The position numbers and the translations under genes are program-made. A DNA stretch of 64,000 nt, from contig OW203722.1 of NCBI GenBank assembly GCA_934045075.1, positions 22,662,879 through 22,726,878 of the forward strand, written 5' to 3'. Under the pieces are notes generated by a model that was given only the letters and a program-made list of their open reading frames with translations, was not told the DNA's origin and searched no databases. How positions within the stretch are numbered: position 1 is the stretch's first letter; the number at the start of each line of letters is the position of its first letter. The DNA comes from Yponomeuta sedellus (lineage: Eukaryota; Arthropoda; Insecta; Lepidoptera; Yponomeutidae). Positions 20,536 through 32,061 of the stretch are shown piece after piece.

Positions 20536-20774
20536 CACATTACATAAGAAATAGCATGTACAAAGGCGTGTTTATCTCTGTAAGAGATTTCTTCCAGCAA
20601 AACTTGAAGAGTTGGAGCAGCAGTAAAAAACGGGTCTATATACGTGTAAAAAATAAACTACATAGACTGCAAAAACCCCTTACAATAACCTTAGCAGAAA
20701 TAATACGCTACAAAGACTAAATACCTGTAAATATAAATAAATAAAATACATAGTAAATCATAAATAAATATATC

Positions 20775-21136
20775 GTTCGTTATCAACCCTTGTATGTCCC
20801 CACTGCTGGGGCACGGGTCTCTTCCTGCATCGCAGAAAGGTTAGGCCATACTCCACCACGAGGGCCAAGTCCGGGTTGGTGGAGGATTGTAAGACAGTGG
20901 CGGGCCTTACTGTCAGACGTTATCAAGCCGCCCATAAGGCCTCTGACATGGCTTAACGACTGCCATTATATGACAGCCGGCACCAACGGCTTAGCGTGCC
21001 TTGCGAAGCACGGAAGCGCTCGGAAAAATGCCACTAGCGGTAGTCACGGGATGCTCACCCATCCTGTACCTGACCGCGCCTGTTGTTGTTAACCAAGTGA
21101 TTGATTCCAATCACGCCTAGGCCACGAGCGCTTCAA
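20775..21136 (-). repeat. 5S-SINE, full length
   Basis: From 'cgttatcaacccttgtatgt' to 'ctaggccacgagcgcttc'. Both the 5S head and the tail are present. Confidence 0.85.
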
Positions 21137-21477
21137 ACAAATATGTAGCTCAAAGTTATGATAGAGATAAATAGTGCTCTTTTAACTGCTTCTTAAATGT
21201 ACCAATTGTGGGACGAGCGCATATTTTGTGTTCATATTCGAGTGAGCGTGATCAGGCCACCGATGTTTTTTCACGATGCACGCAGCTGATGTTGGCGTCG
21301 AGTGGTAGAGATCCCCATTTCTGGACGTTGTGTTTTGATCGTCCAACGCCTGCTCTAAGCTATTAAGGGTCTTTACAGCTATCTTCAAAATTAGTGTGTT
21401 GTATTGTATGCAATCGTTACAATTCAATTAAGTATTCCTTTTAAGTATCTAAAAATAAGCAGTGGGTGCCGCGATTA
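21137..21477. other. Unassigned; shared 45-bp target segment
   Basis: 21146-21190 ('gctcaaagttatgatagaga...') equals the segment right of the 5S-SINE at 312-355. Nothing else was recognised. Confidence 0.4.
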
Positions 21478-21478
21478 T

Positions 21479-21653
21479 ACAGGGTGTATTTTTGTAACTC
21501 AATATGAAGGGAAAATACTCTTTATACAACAGTACTAAAACAAACATTTCTTTATTTTTGAAAAGAAAAAAATTGCATTCAAAGATTTTAGGAAATTTGC
21601 TTGCCACATATTAGAATCGAATCGACTAAAATCAGAAAAAAATACACTTTGTA
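21479..21653. repeat. Small TA-flanked MITE candidate
   Basis: TACAGGGTGTATTTTT at the left and AAATACACTTTGTA at the right are imperfect terminal inverted repeats of ~15 bp with TA outside. AT-rich interior. Confidence 0.4.
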
Positions 21654-22316
21654 TTTTTATTGCATCAATCGTTAGGGAAAGTTATCATAATAATAACATT
21701 TCTCTAATAAACTTGGTAAATGAAAGGGAAGGAAAACTGTAAAATCCTAAATAATTTACCAAAATGGCGAACTAATTAATTACTTACTCAAGTTCAATTC
21801 CGTTCCATTTTTCCCAAGGTGTCGCGAGCGAATTTTCGAAAACCTTTAAATGGAAGGAAGTCCGGAAACTACTGTTCCAGGTCCAATATTTTCCTCAGCA
21901 TTTTTTGAACAAAAAGAAGAAAAAGTTCTTCAAAATCTACGTAGTTTTAGAAATATTGCAGTAACTGTTACCTCCAGGGCTTAGGAGGATATAAATGAAG
22001 CAACAAACAGCACTTATACATCGGACACGAAAAAAACGCACGTAACTTTTTACCTTGACACTCAAACGAAGCCTACGTCACACAACTCACACACACCACA
22101 CTCCGCCGCGCAGGTAGTACAATATAGAAAATTGTGAAGGCTTTCGGGGGGTCCCGACATTCGCCGAGAGCGTGACAGCGCGGGCGTTACTAGGGAAAAT
22201 AGGGCGTCTGTAATTTACTCTCAAACGTGACTCGTTAGGTCGTGTGTGCACCAGGGTTTCCTAACTTGTTTGCGCACTCGGGCCATTTTGTTTTCGCCAA
22301 TATTAAGTGGTAGTGT
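21654..22316. other. Unassigned
   Basis: A moderately GC-rich patch at 22050-22280 has no coding motif or repeat match. Confidence 0.4.
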
Positions 22317-22510
22317 AGAACGCTGGCCTCACATTGGGGAGGTCGTGGGTTTAAAACCCAGTATGTACAAGATAGACAGACAGATCTCTGGAAGAGATCA
22401 CTTTTAGCGATAAGGCCGCCGTCTGTACTAATAGGTTAAGAAATATCTGTGTAATTTCCTTTTTTATGTACTTTTATGTACAATATTTTTTATGTACTGT
22501 ATTTTTATTT
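22317..22510 (+). repeat. tRNA-like head joined to LINE tail
   Basis: 'tagaacgctggcctcacatt' and 'ggtcgtgggtttaaaaccca' look like a tRNA 3' half. They are followed by 'ctggaagagatcacttttag' and 'cgataaggccgcc', the LINE tail also seen in the palindrome at 63311, and finally TTTACAATAAAAATTT. Confidence 0.5.
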
Positions 22511-22590
22511 ACAATAAAAATTTATGTATAATAAATAATAAAAATAATAATAATGTCTTAATGATTCGCGATACTCATACATAATTATAT

Positions 22591-22752
22591 ATTAAACGGG
22601 TGAAATCGCGATTATTAATTAGGTAAAACGTAATTACCTTATTTCCCGACGTTTTGGCAGCGTTACAGTTGCCGTGGTCTCGGGTAGACTGAAGTGGCGA
22701 GTACAGTCAATTATTGGGGGTAGATAAATAATCGCGATTTGACCCGTTTAAT
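22591..22752. repeat. PLE-type cassette inside 26-bp inverted repeats
   Basis: Arms 22591-22616 and 22727-22752 (attaaacgggtgaaatcgcg...) are inverted repeats with one mismatch. The interior reads, on the minus strand, 'gagaccacggcaactgtaac' and 'gctgccaaaacgtcggg', a diverged relative of the cassette at 6770 and 45560. Confidence 0.6.
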
Positions 22753-23075
22753 GTATAACTAAATAAAACCATGATTTATTTAATACTCTTATTCATTATT
22801 TAGTTATTTGTTTCTTACAAGACTTGGGTTTCTAAGTTACTTTTGGGTCGGGTGTGTCCCGGGGTGGTACTTTTGATTAGTTTAGAATTTCAGTTTTATG
22901 TTTGTTATTGTTTTACACTCTGTATGTCGAAGCTTTCTATGAATGATTGGATTTTGTAAAGCCATCTTCTATGCTCTAAATAAATGATTTTACACTTGAG
23001 TTTCAGTAAGTTTAATTTCTAAGTTACACAGTTAGTGAGTGGTGCTACTACGTGAATTTCTAGTACTTTTTTAAA
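22753..23075. other. Unassigned
   Basis: AT-rich with nothing recognised. Confidence 0.4.
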
Positions 23076-23335
23076 AACCTTTTTAGAGGCTAAAAATTCC
23101 ACCCATTCCGGGATTCGAACTCGCGACCTCTGGCTATCCGTGCCAGCGCTCTATCCAACTGAGCTAATGGGCGACTCACCGGCATCAGTGAAATTTCGAA
23201 CCTCTTTACAATATTCTCTGTATTACGTACAGGCAGCGACATCTGGCTAAAGTAATTTGCATCACTTGCAGCCCCGAAAACCCCGGGTTCGAATCCCGGC
23301 ATAAGTGGAATTTTTAGCCTCTACATAGGTTTTTA
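23076..23335 (-). mobile_element. tRNA-like retroposon, one arm plus partial inverted arm
   Basis: A minus-strand module (23100-23175) is followed by the centre ('tctgtattacgtacaggcag') and then an inverted remnant with GGTTCGAATCCCGGCA at 23285 and tail 'tttttagcctctacatagg'. This shows the two-arm layout with one arm eroded. Confidence 0.7.
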
Positions 23336-23627
23336 AAAGTTATCTTTAGCACGGGTTAGTGCATTAAAAATAATATATTCTATTACTTTTTAAAACTTTT
23401 GAGGAGATCTGTTCACATTTCTCTGCGCTTGAAATTGACAATCTGAGTCTATACTCAATCACAAGGCGTGCCCACCGTAAATTTCAAGCAGTGAGGTCAG
23501 TAAATACGTCAAACAATCAGGTTTCTTCACTGTATATGGTGTTACAACGGTCCTGCAGTAAAACGTAGCATGTGTTAATTCAAGATGTCAGCTAACTTGA
23601 TACAAATTTTATTAAAACGCTCCAGCC

Positions 23628-23797
23628 ATTAAACATAACATAACATTTACATACAGGCACATACATTGCTTCTGGCCCCACACTAGGATACCCTGTATCG
23701 TGGGAACCAGAAACAACGACATCACAAACATGGAAACATCCAAGACCTGGGGTTTTTTTCCCAGCCGGGAATCGAACCCGAGACCCTGCATGGTAGG
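23628..23797 (-). repeat. SINE G
   Basis: Body 'taacatttacatacaggcac' to 'atccaagacctgg', then the tRNA-like 'ccgggaatcgaacccgagac'. The 5' end is lost at a junction with the Helitron-like scrap. Confidence 0.7.
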
Positions 23798-23890
23798 CAG
23801 ATTTAGACGTGAAGAAGTAAACATACACATTTACAAACTTTTGCCTTTATAATATTAGTGGGGTATGATAGTGTGATGTAAATTGAAAAT
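23798..23890 (-). mobile_element. Helitron-like terminal fragment
   Basis: 'agacgtgaagaagtaaacat', 'tttgcctttataatattag' and 'gatagtgtgatgt' match 4700-4765. Confidence 0.5.
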
Positions 23891-23959
23891 ATAGTGTGAC
23901 ATGTTTAAAACTTTTCAAGAACAACTAACTCACGTATGCGATAGCCATTATTTCTTCTT

Positions 23960-24298
23960 ATTCTTCTACAGGCTATATTAGTCCACTGCTGGACATAGCC
24001 CTCCCCTAATGAGCGCCATAGCGTAAGGTTGTGCCATCATTGGGGGGCAATGCCCATAATCCCCACGCTCGGCATGCGGAGTTTGGGGTTCTTCCACGTA
24101 GTCAAACTATTTTGTCAAACTGATTTGACCACGTGGAAAATTCGTTCCTCGTGGTCAAATCAAAGTGATGAGTTTGGTGGAATTGTACTGCAAGGGGCGC
24201 TGCTGCCCACCTCCCGGTTTGTGTCCCTTAGTCGACTTTTACGACACCCGCGGGAATAATTTGGGTTGGTGCTATTCTATAGGCCGACACCACACAGC
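23960..24298 (+). repeat. RTE-tailed SINE, subfamily with 86-nt insert
   Basis: 'aggctatattagtccactgc' to 'ctataggccgacaccacaca', so the SINE is transcribed from the minus strand. Positions 24085-24170 carry an extra segment with CCACGTAGTCAAAC/GTTTGACnnCGTGG-like inverted halves. The same insert is present at 62425-62512. Confidence 0.75.
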
Positions 24299-24371
24299 AA
24301 TTATTTAGGCATGTTATATTTGCTTTGCTTTTCAAACTGACTAAAACGCATGGAGGACACAACCCACTGCA

Positions 24372-24455
24372 GTACATAACTTAGAAAACAGAGTCATAGG
24401 TACATTCCCGCACCGGGAATCGAACCTGGGTCTCTCACTGCCAGCTACCAGCTTT
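24372..24455 (-). repeat. SINE D head
   Basis: 'cccgcaccgggaatcgaacc' and 'tgggtctctcactgcca' on the minus strand. Confidence 0.5.
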
Positions 24456-24614
24456 ATCAACACAAACTTTATTTTCTATCTATCATTTTCAAATATTAAA
24501 ATTTTGTCACACATTTCGAAATTTCCCTCATTTTCATCATTAGTACTTTTCCCTTCGACCAGATCTGACTATTTTACCTGCTTATCTGTTTTTATCTAGT
24601 TTTTTCTCGTTTTA

Positions 24615-24946
24615 CTATTTTTATTTTTAATGCGCTAACCCGTGCTAAGGAACAAATTTAAAAACCTATTTAGAGGCTAAAAAGTACAGTGATATCGTTC
24701 CGATGTTAAAACCTAACTGCAAAGTAGGTAGTCGGGGCTGTAAGTAATGCAATTTGCTTAAGTCAGATGTCGCTGACTGTACGTAATACAGAGAATAGTG
24801 TAAAGAGGTTCGAAATTTCACTGATGCCGTGAGTCGCCCATTGGCTCAACCGGTAGAGCGCTGGCACGGATAGCCAGAGGTTGCGGGTTCGAATCCCGGC
24901 ATGGGTGAAATTTTTAGCCTCTAAATAGGTTTTTAAATTTTTCTGT
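24615..24946 (-). mobile_element. Hairpin tRNA-like retroposon, second module deleted
   Basis: The left end is the tail ('tttttaatgcgctaacccgt') with 'aaaacctatttagaggctaa'. The right end has the tRNA-like module (24835-24905) and the inverted counterpart 'tttagcctctaaataggttt'. Flanks 'ttttttctcgttttact' and 'tttttctgttttatt' look like a target-site duplication with two differences. Confidence 0.65.
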
Positions 24947-25626
24947 TTTATTACCTATACTAATACCTAATCTACAAATAAAACAATACCTGAAGTCGTT
25001 CCAATTCTTATTATTTGTAAAGGATATACAACGTTCCAACCTTAAATAAATTTCAGTGGCTACTGTTGCTTAGAATGATCTATTTCCAGATGATTTACTG
25101 TGACAAAGCTAATATTGTGTCCATAAAATTTTACTCGACCACAAAGAAAGGAAGGCAAAGCAGAAAGGCATTTCAGTCCGGAGCAAAATGTGTTTATTTC
25201 CATTCCTATTAAAATAAACCGTCGAATTGAAATGCAAGTAAGAAAAAAAGAAAGCCAATGAAACGAATGTTCTTTGACAACCGTAAAAAGCATAAGCTCG
25301 AGTTATTGAAACATGTCATTGTAATACAGAAGAGATGACAGAAAAGATTAAATATAAAAACAACCGACTGCTAAGCATTTACAACTAAGAAGGCGGGTCT
25401 CAAATTCTCCAATTTAACTCACTGCTAATTACCTAGGTTGGTCCCGCCTCTTACTAGTTAATGCTCAGCAAAGGGGTTTTTCGTTACTTTACATCTTATT
25501 TTTTTCTTTTTGTCTTTTTAGCTATTATATTGGTTTTTGTTGGGTTTAGGCTGATTTCTTGTATTCGTGTAGAGCGTAAAAACGACGAATCGATTGAAAT
25601 CTTATTTGGCTACATCAGACCTTCCA
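24947..25626. other. Unassigned; short palindromic pair near 25385-25450
   Basis: 'gaaggcgggtctcaaattct' and 'ggtcccgcctcttac' suggest a small inverted repeat. No gene recognised. Confidence 0.4.
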
Positions 25627-25874
25627 TGTATGCATACATACATACATACATACATACATACATACATACATACATACATACATACATACATACATACATA
25701 CATACATACATACATACATACATACATACATACATACATACATACATACATACATACATACATACATACATACATACATACATACATACATACATACATA
25801 CATACATACATACATACATACATACATACATACATACATACATACATACATACATACATACATACATACATACA
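25627..25874. repeat. (TACA)n microsatellite, ~248 bp
   Basis: About 62 uninterrupted tetramers. The four long open frames here are repeat artefacts. It is flanked right by 'gggctccgctgcagtcgggt', a common lepidopteran repeat end. Confidence 0.97.
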
Positions 25875-26679
25875 AATTACCCTTCTTTTGGGCTCCGCTG
25901 CAGTCGGGTAAAAATACAAAATAGGGATTTCCATCTATAGGGTTCCGTAGAGAAATCACAACTAAACCACTATTATATTATCATAGTAATGTTTCGTAGC
26001 TCCATCGACATAATTAACTCATCACCGCAGCTGATTGTGGGAATTTTTGTTTTAGGTCATATCATAATATTTAGTCATGATTTGAATTCACAAAGCTTTC
26101 ATCGCACTGAGTTTTCGACAAACGCTGATGACAATTTTCCAGGATTTTAAGGCTCAGAAACTCAAAATTATGCATGTTTGTGCATTGTTACACTTATTAT
26201 TATTTTTCTTTTTTAAATAAACGTAGTTTGGTTATTATTTTGTCGGTAGAAATCATTCTTCTTTATTAGCTCGAGTGGTTCTATTTCCGCGTGAGCGCTG
26301 CGTAGCTCAAGCGTGATGAAACTTTAACTATGAATTTTTACCAATACGTAAAAAAACACAAATCGAGGTTTGATCGTGCTACTCGTATTAATTAGAAATA
26401 AACGTATTAAAAAGAAATTTTAGCCTTGTGATAAATAACTATGAAAAGTCTTATGAGGCTGTAATTTCTTTTTTCCCTCAAATTTATTCGCAGACCTCGA
26501 TTTTTGTCTTCTTAACATATCGGTCGTGGCTTTGCAATCTGGAATACCGTTTTTTTATTAAAACAAAACTACGGTTGTTAGAGATTTGTAACCTAATTAA
26601 GTCTTATGTAAGAAAGTGGTGCATTTCAGCCTTAGACTTTAACTTTTAACATTATGGTGCTTATATTTTCAGAACTTAT
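25875..26679. other. Unassigned
   Basis: 25890-25950 holds a scrap ending 'tagggttccgtagag', related to the element at 36660. Otherwise nothing. Confidence 0.4.
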
Positions 26680-26830
26680 TTGGAGGCTGAAAATTCCACC
26701 CATGCCGGGATTCGAACCCGCGACCTCTGGCTATCCGTGCAAGCGCTATTTCCAACTGAGCTAATGGGCGACTCAACGGCATCAGTGAAATATGGAACCT
26801 CTTCACAATATTCTCTGTATTACGTGCATT
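26680..26830 (-). mobile_element. tRNA-like retroposon, single arm
   Basis: Minus-strand module with 'ccgggattcgaacccgcgac' and 'gctaatgggcgactcaacgg', truncated after 'tctgtattacgtgcatt'. A second tail piece (26855-26915, 'atgcactaacccgtgttaag') follows. Confidence 0.7.
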
Positions 26831-26924
26831 AAAAATAATATAATCATGGTGCTTATATTCTTTTTAATGCACTAACCCGTGTTAAGGACAATTTTAAAAA
26901 CCTATTTGAGGCTTTTTTAATACT

Positions 26925-27132
26925 GGTGCTTGTCAGCCAAGTTAAATAAAAAACTTCAGTTAACTATATTTAAGCCAGCATTAAGTAGTAGTTGGCTTAA
27001 GCAGAGTTTAACATTTTTTTTTTCCAAAATTCAAAGGTTAGTCTAGTGACATTACGGAATTGGTGCCAGTCGGTCGGAACTGAGAGCGTGGTACCAAAAA
27101 CCAGACAAAAACAAACGGACGGAACCCAAAAA
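26925..27132. repeat. Dispersed repeat I, copy 1
   Basis: 'tactggtgcttgtcagccaa' to 'acaaacggacggaacccaaa' is colinear with 56740-56951. It contains a near-palindromic AGCCAAGTTAA.../TTGGCTTAAGC pair. Identity unknown. Confidence 0.7.
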
Positions 27133-27787
27133 GAATATGCCCCGTCGAGGGAATAATTCGTGGTAAGTTGGCCCATTAACTTTTATCTTCGGCCACGGGA
27201 TGGGGTCTTCCCGACCGGATGTACATTTTGTTGTCCAACTCCGGGAAATCCGACGGATAATGTTTAGGTTTGGGTGCACGGCCCGGGTCTGCGGACGCGG
27301 AAAAGCTTCTGGGGCTTGTCGTCAATGTGCCGGTTCTATTTCGGTAGCTGGCAATGGGGAATTTGCGTCTCACTTAGCGATATTATATAGCATTGTTTTT
27401 AATGTCATAGAAGTCGTATAGATATATGAAAACAGTTATAAAATCAAAGAGTAAAAATATGTTTTTCATGGTTTTCGAGATCCTCACTACTGAGGCATGG
27501 GTCTCGTCGTGCATCGCAGGAAGGTTAGGACATACTCAAAGTTATTTGATTAATTTCTTTCAATGAATTGCCAAGGTTTTCGAATAAAGTTGCTGATTCA
27601 TAAAAACACTTTTTACAAGAAAACTCAAATATTGATAAACGCTTCATACGTAGCATATATTTTGTATACACATATATGCGCGCGGTATAAAGTCATAAAG
27701 TCAATATAGTCACGCGGTACTAAACGCGACATGCAAATCGATCTTAGACTATCCTATGAGCGTTTATTATCATCATATCAAACGTAG
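27133..27787. other. Unassigned, moderately GC-rich at 27180-27360
   Basis: Open frames on both strands here have no recognisable domain. A 5S-SINE scrap ('gcatgggtctcgtcgtgcat') is at ~27495-27535. Confidence 0.35.
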
Positions 27788-28491
<704 letters not shown>

Positions 28492-29920
28492 TTAATCATA
28501 AGCGGTACAAGGTTAATGGGGTTGAAATCTCGCGACCCGGCCTCGGTCACGTAGTTTGACGAAAATTTAATAAATTGCGCTTGTGTGCGTGTGCCCTAAG
28601 AGTCTTTGTTGCGAACTTGCATATTTGCTAAGAATTAACTTTGGTTCTAGATTTTTTTTATTTGTTTTTATAATGTCATTTATTTAGGAACGACAACAGA
28701 CTCTGTACCAATTAATGTGCTAGTATTTTTCACCTTATTTTTTACCACTTAATCATAAGTTGTACAAGGTTAATGGGGTTGAAATCTCGCGACCTGGCCT
28801 TGGTCACGTAGTTTGACGAAAATTTAATAAATTGCGCTTGTGTGCGTGTGCTCTGAGAGTCTTTGTGACGAACTTGCATATCTGATAAAGTTGAATAATA
28901 AAACTAGGTATATATCAACTAATATAGTAGTATATAAATAGATAGATAGATAACACTTTATTGTACATAAAAATGAAAACTTCACAGAGTAACGAAGTAT
29001 ATGTGTCAATATCAGATATGCATCCGGAATAGGATCAAAATTTCGCAACCTAGCCTTGGTCACGTAGTTTGACGAAAATTTAATAAATTGCGCTTGTGTG
29101 CGTGTGCCCTACGAGTCTTTGTTGCTAACTTGCACATCTGCTAAGAATTAGCTTTGGTTCTAGATTTTTTTTTATTTGTTTTTATAATGTCATTTATTCA
29201 GGAACGACAACGGACTCTGTATCAATCAATGTACTAGTATTTTTCACCTTATTTTTTACCCCTTAATCATAAGCGGTACAAGGTTAATGGGGTTGAAATC
29301 TCGCAACGCGGCCTCGGTCACGTAGTTTGACGACAATTTAATAAATTGCGCTTGTGTGCGTGTGCTCTAAGAATCTTTGTTGCTAACTTGCACATCTGCT
29401 AAGAATTAGCTTTGGTTCAAGATTGTTTTTTATTTGTTTTTATAATGTCATTTGTTTAGGAACGACAACGGACTCTGTATAAATCAATGTAGTAGTATTT
29501 TTCACCTTATTTTTTATCCCTTAATCATAAGCGGTACAAGGTTAATGGGGTTGAAATCTCGCGACCCGGCCTCGGTTACGTAGTTTGACAAAAATTAATA
29601 AATTCAGCCTGTATGCGTGTGCTCTGAGAGTTTTTGTTGCTAATTTGCATATCTGCTAAGAATGAGCTTTGGTTCTGGATTGGATTTTTTGTTTGAACAA
29701 TAAAAACTATATATAAACCAATATACTAGTAGATAGATAGATAGAGAACACTTTATTGTACATAATAATGGAAATTAAACAGAGTAACAAAGTAAATGTG
29801 TAAATATCCGATATGCATCCCGGATAGGTTTGAATTCTCGCGACCCAGCCTTGGTCACGTAGTTTGACGAAAATTTTATAAATCGTATTTGAGTGGATGA
29901 GCTCTAAGCGTCTTTCTTGC
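28492..29920 (+). repeat. 257-bp tandem array with two unit types
   Basis: The anchor 'cacgtagtttgacgaaaatt' recurs at ~28549, 28806, 29060, 29320, 29577 and 29857, a period of 257-258 except the last. Units are of type A (with 'ataatgtcatttatttagga') or type B (with 'gatagataacactttattgt'), in order A-B-A-A-B. Unit ends carry 'gcgcttgtgtgcgtgtg'. Confidence 0.9.
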
Positions 29921-29934
29921 TAATTTGTATATCT

Positions 29935-30163
29935 TTAAAAACCTATTTAGAGGCTAAAAATTTCACCCATGCCGGGATTCAAACCCGCAACCTCTGGCTA
30001 TCCGTGCCAGCGCTCTACCAATTGAGCTCAATTGGTAGAGTGCTGGCACGGATAGCCAGAGGTTGCGGGCTCGAATCCCGGCATGGGTGAAATTTTTAGC
30101 CTCTAAATAGGTTTTTAAATTTGTTCCTTAGCACGGGTTAGTGCATTAAAAATAAAAATAGTG
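29935..30163 (+). mobile_element. Compact hairpin tRNA-like retroposon with TSD
   Basis: Two tRNA-like arms meet almost directly, with the centre 'accaattgagctcaattggt' at 30017-30036. The tail 'gttagtgcattaaaaataaa' follows. A 14-bp direct repeat, taatttgYatatct, with one difference lies at 29921-29934 and 30164-30177. It is inserted in the last unit of the tandem array, whose sequence resumes at 30164. Confidence 0.85.
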
Positions 30164-30217
30164 TAATTTGCATATCTGCTAAGAATGAGCTTTGTTGCCC
30201 GATGTGCCCTATTTTGC

Positions 30218-30262
30218 TTAACCTTCGTGATCATTCAGGATCACTCAGGCAGCCGGAGCTAC
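30218..30262 (-). repeat. 5S-SINE variant head fragment
   Basis: 'taaccttcgtgatcattcag' and 'tcactcaggcagccggagct' equal the head of the variant copy at 44868-45190. Confidence 0.55.
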
Positions 30263-30645
30263 GAAGGATTATTTGTTTACCCTAATAAACTAAAATATAA
30301 TATTTATTTGACCACCAGGAGGACCACATTTGACCACGAAGGATTATTTGTTTACCCTAAGAAAATAAAATAGAATATTTCATTTGACCACCAGGAGGAC
30401 CACATTTGACCACGGAGGATTATTTGTTTACCCTAGTAAAATAAAATAGAATATTTCATTTGACCACCAGGAGGACCACATTTGACCACGGAGGATTATT
30501 TGTTTACCCTAAGAAAATAAAATAGAATATTTCAATTGACCACCAGGAGGACCACATTTGACCACGAAGGATTATTTGTTTACTCTACTGAAATAAAATA
30601 AAACTTTTTATTTGACCACCAGATTGTATGATAAGAATAAATTAA
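30262..30645 (+). repeat. 76-bp minisatellite, five units
   Basis: 'ggattatttgtttaccct' starts at 30266, 30341, 30417, 30493 and 30569. Each unit ends 'accaggaggaccacatttga'. Units differ by a few bases. Confidence 0.9.
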
Positions 30646-30944
30646 AAGCCACACATCCACCCGGCTAGGACCACTATCTAAATCTGTCTACACGCTATCT
30701 CTGTATTTTTATCCCCGGTCATTAACCGACGTAATGGGGTCTCTTTCCCGAGAGAGCTAATGGATGAATCCTCCTGGGTTACACTTATTATGCAGTGCTG
30801 GTTAGACGGGAAAAGCTCTGATGCCGCAACTATTTATGATATTTTCTGCACGCCGTACAAAATTGCGTAAGCAAAGGCAGATATGAAACTTATGAGTTTC
30901 AGGTCGGCTTCAAATATGATTTAATTATTACATTATTTTTAATC
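30646..30944. other. Unassigned
   Basis: Nothing recognised. Confidence 0.4.
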
Positions 30945-31130
30945 CACTAACCCGTGCTTACGACAATTTTAAAAACCTATTAAGAGGCAAAAACTGCCAC
31001 CCATGCCGGGATTCGAACCCGCGAACTCTGGCTATCAGTGCCAGCGCGTTTTCCAACTGAGCTAATGAACGACTCACCGGCATCAGTGAAATTTCGAACC
31101 TCTTTACAATATTCTGTGTATTACGTACAG
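30945..31130 (-). mobile_element. tRNA-like retroposon, single arm
   Basis: The tail end 'ttttaatccactaacccgtg' is at the left, with the module at 30998-31075. It is 5'-truncated in the centre ('ttacgtacaggcagc'). Confidence 0.7.
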
Positions 31131-31309
31131 GCAGCATGACTTAATTAGCTTGTAAGACAAGAGTCTTAAAGACATAACGATATACTATCGTGTTAATCCG
31201 GTTTGGGAAGTCCCAAACAAGGTATAAACACTCACTTCACAACAATTAGTGGACTAAAAATGTATGATTATATTCTTTTTGTTGCTCTAACTCGTGCAAC
31301 ATAGAGTGC

Positions 31310-31505
31310 AAATTACTTCAGCCAGATGTCGCTGCCTGTAAATAATACATAAATAGTTTTCTCTATTGCAAAGAAGTTCGAAATTTCGCTGATGCCGGTA
31401 CTTAACCATTGGCTCAGTTAGGAGAGCGCTGGCACGGTTAACCAGATGTCGCAGGTTCAAGTCCCGGCATGGGTGAAACTTTTAGCCTCTAGATAGGTTT
31501 TTTTT
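31310..31505 (+). mobile_element. tRNA-like retroposon, single arm
   Basis: Centre ('agatgtcgctgcctgtaaat'), then module with A box TTGGCTCAGTTAGG and B box GGTTCAAGTCC, then 'ttttagcctctagatagg'. Diverged. Confidence 0.65.
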
Positions 31506-32057
31506 AGAAATTTATGTAATAGAGATTTCAATGTTTCTCAAATTTCACTTTGGTTTTTTTTAGGTGTATAAAGACTCTAGTTCATCATTTTAAGAGATTT
31601 TTAGAATGCGCCTCAAGGAGCTATTCCGTTGCAAACGTACTTTGTTTTGCTCGTAATGCTTAGATCATAGAAATCGAGGTTTAGAGGAGCTTTTCTTGTT
31701 TTTTTGTTTTCCTCAGTTCTTGAAAAACAGAATAATAAATAAATTATAGGGTCATAAGACTTTTCACAGAAGCTATTCTCAACCCTAAAAAACATTTTTG
31801 ATAAGGTAATACCCAATTCTAAGCACAATCATACCTCTTAATTATGTTCTTTTTAAGTACTGGCAACGTGTCATTGCCTTCCGGCATGTCGTGTGTTCGT
31901 GTGTAAATAAAACCAAACTACGGCTGTACGGAAATTGCTCTTTGAGGAAGAGTCTTAACAAAAACGCTGATGTTCTTTTGTTTTTATGTGTCTTTAAAAT
32001 TATGTGGGCACTTATAATTAAGAAGCAAAAAAACCATTGCTTTCATCTACTTTGCAA
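31506..32057. other. Unassigned
   Basis: No recognised feature. Confidence 0.35.
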
Positions 32058-32061
32058 TGTT

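Noticed and set aside
25461..25959. Five overlapping open frames of His/Thr/Tyr/Ile or Met/Tyr/Val/Cys repeats
   Set aside because: Artefacts of the TACA tetramer array.
27052..27421. Possible gene in moderately GC-rich segment
   Set aside because: Frames on both strands are open by chance; no motif, splice or repeat support.
30262..30645. CRISPR-like array
   Set aside because: Units are contiguous 76-bp tandem repeats without unique spacers, in a eukaryotic setting.
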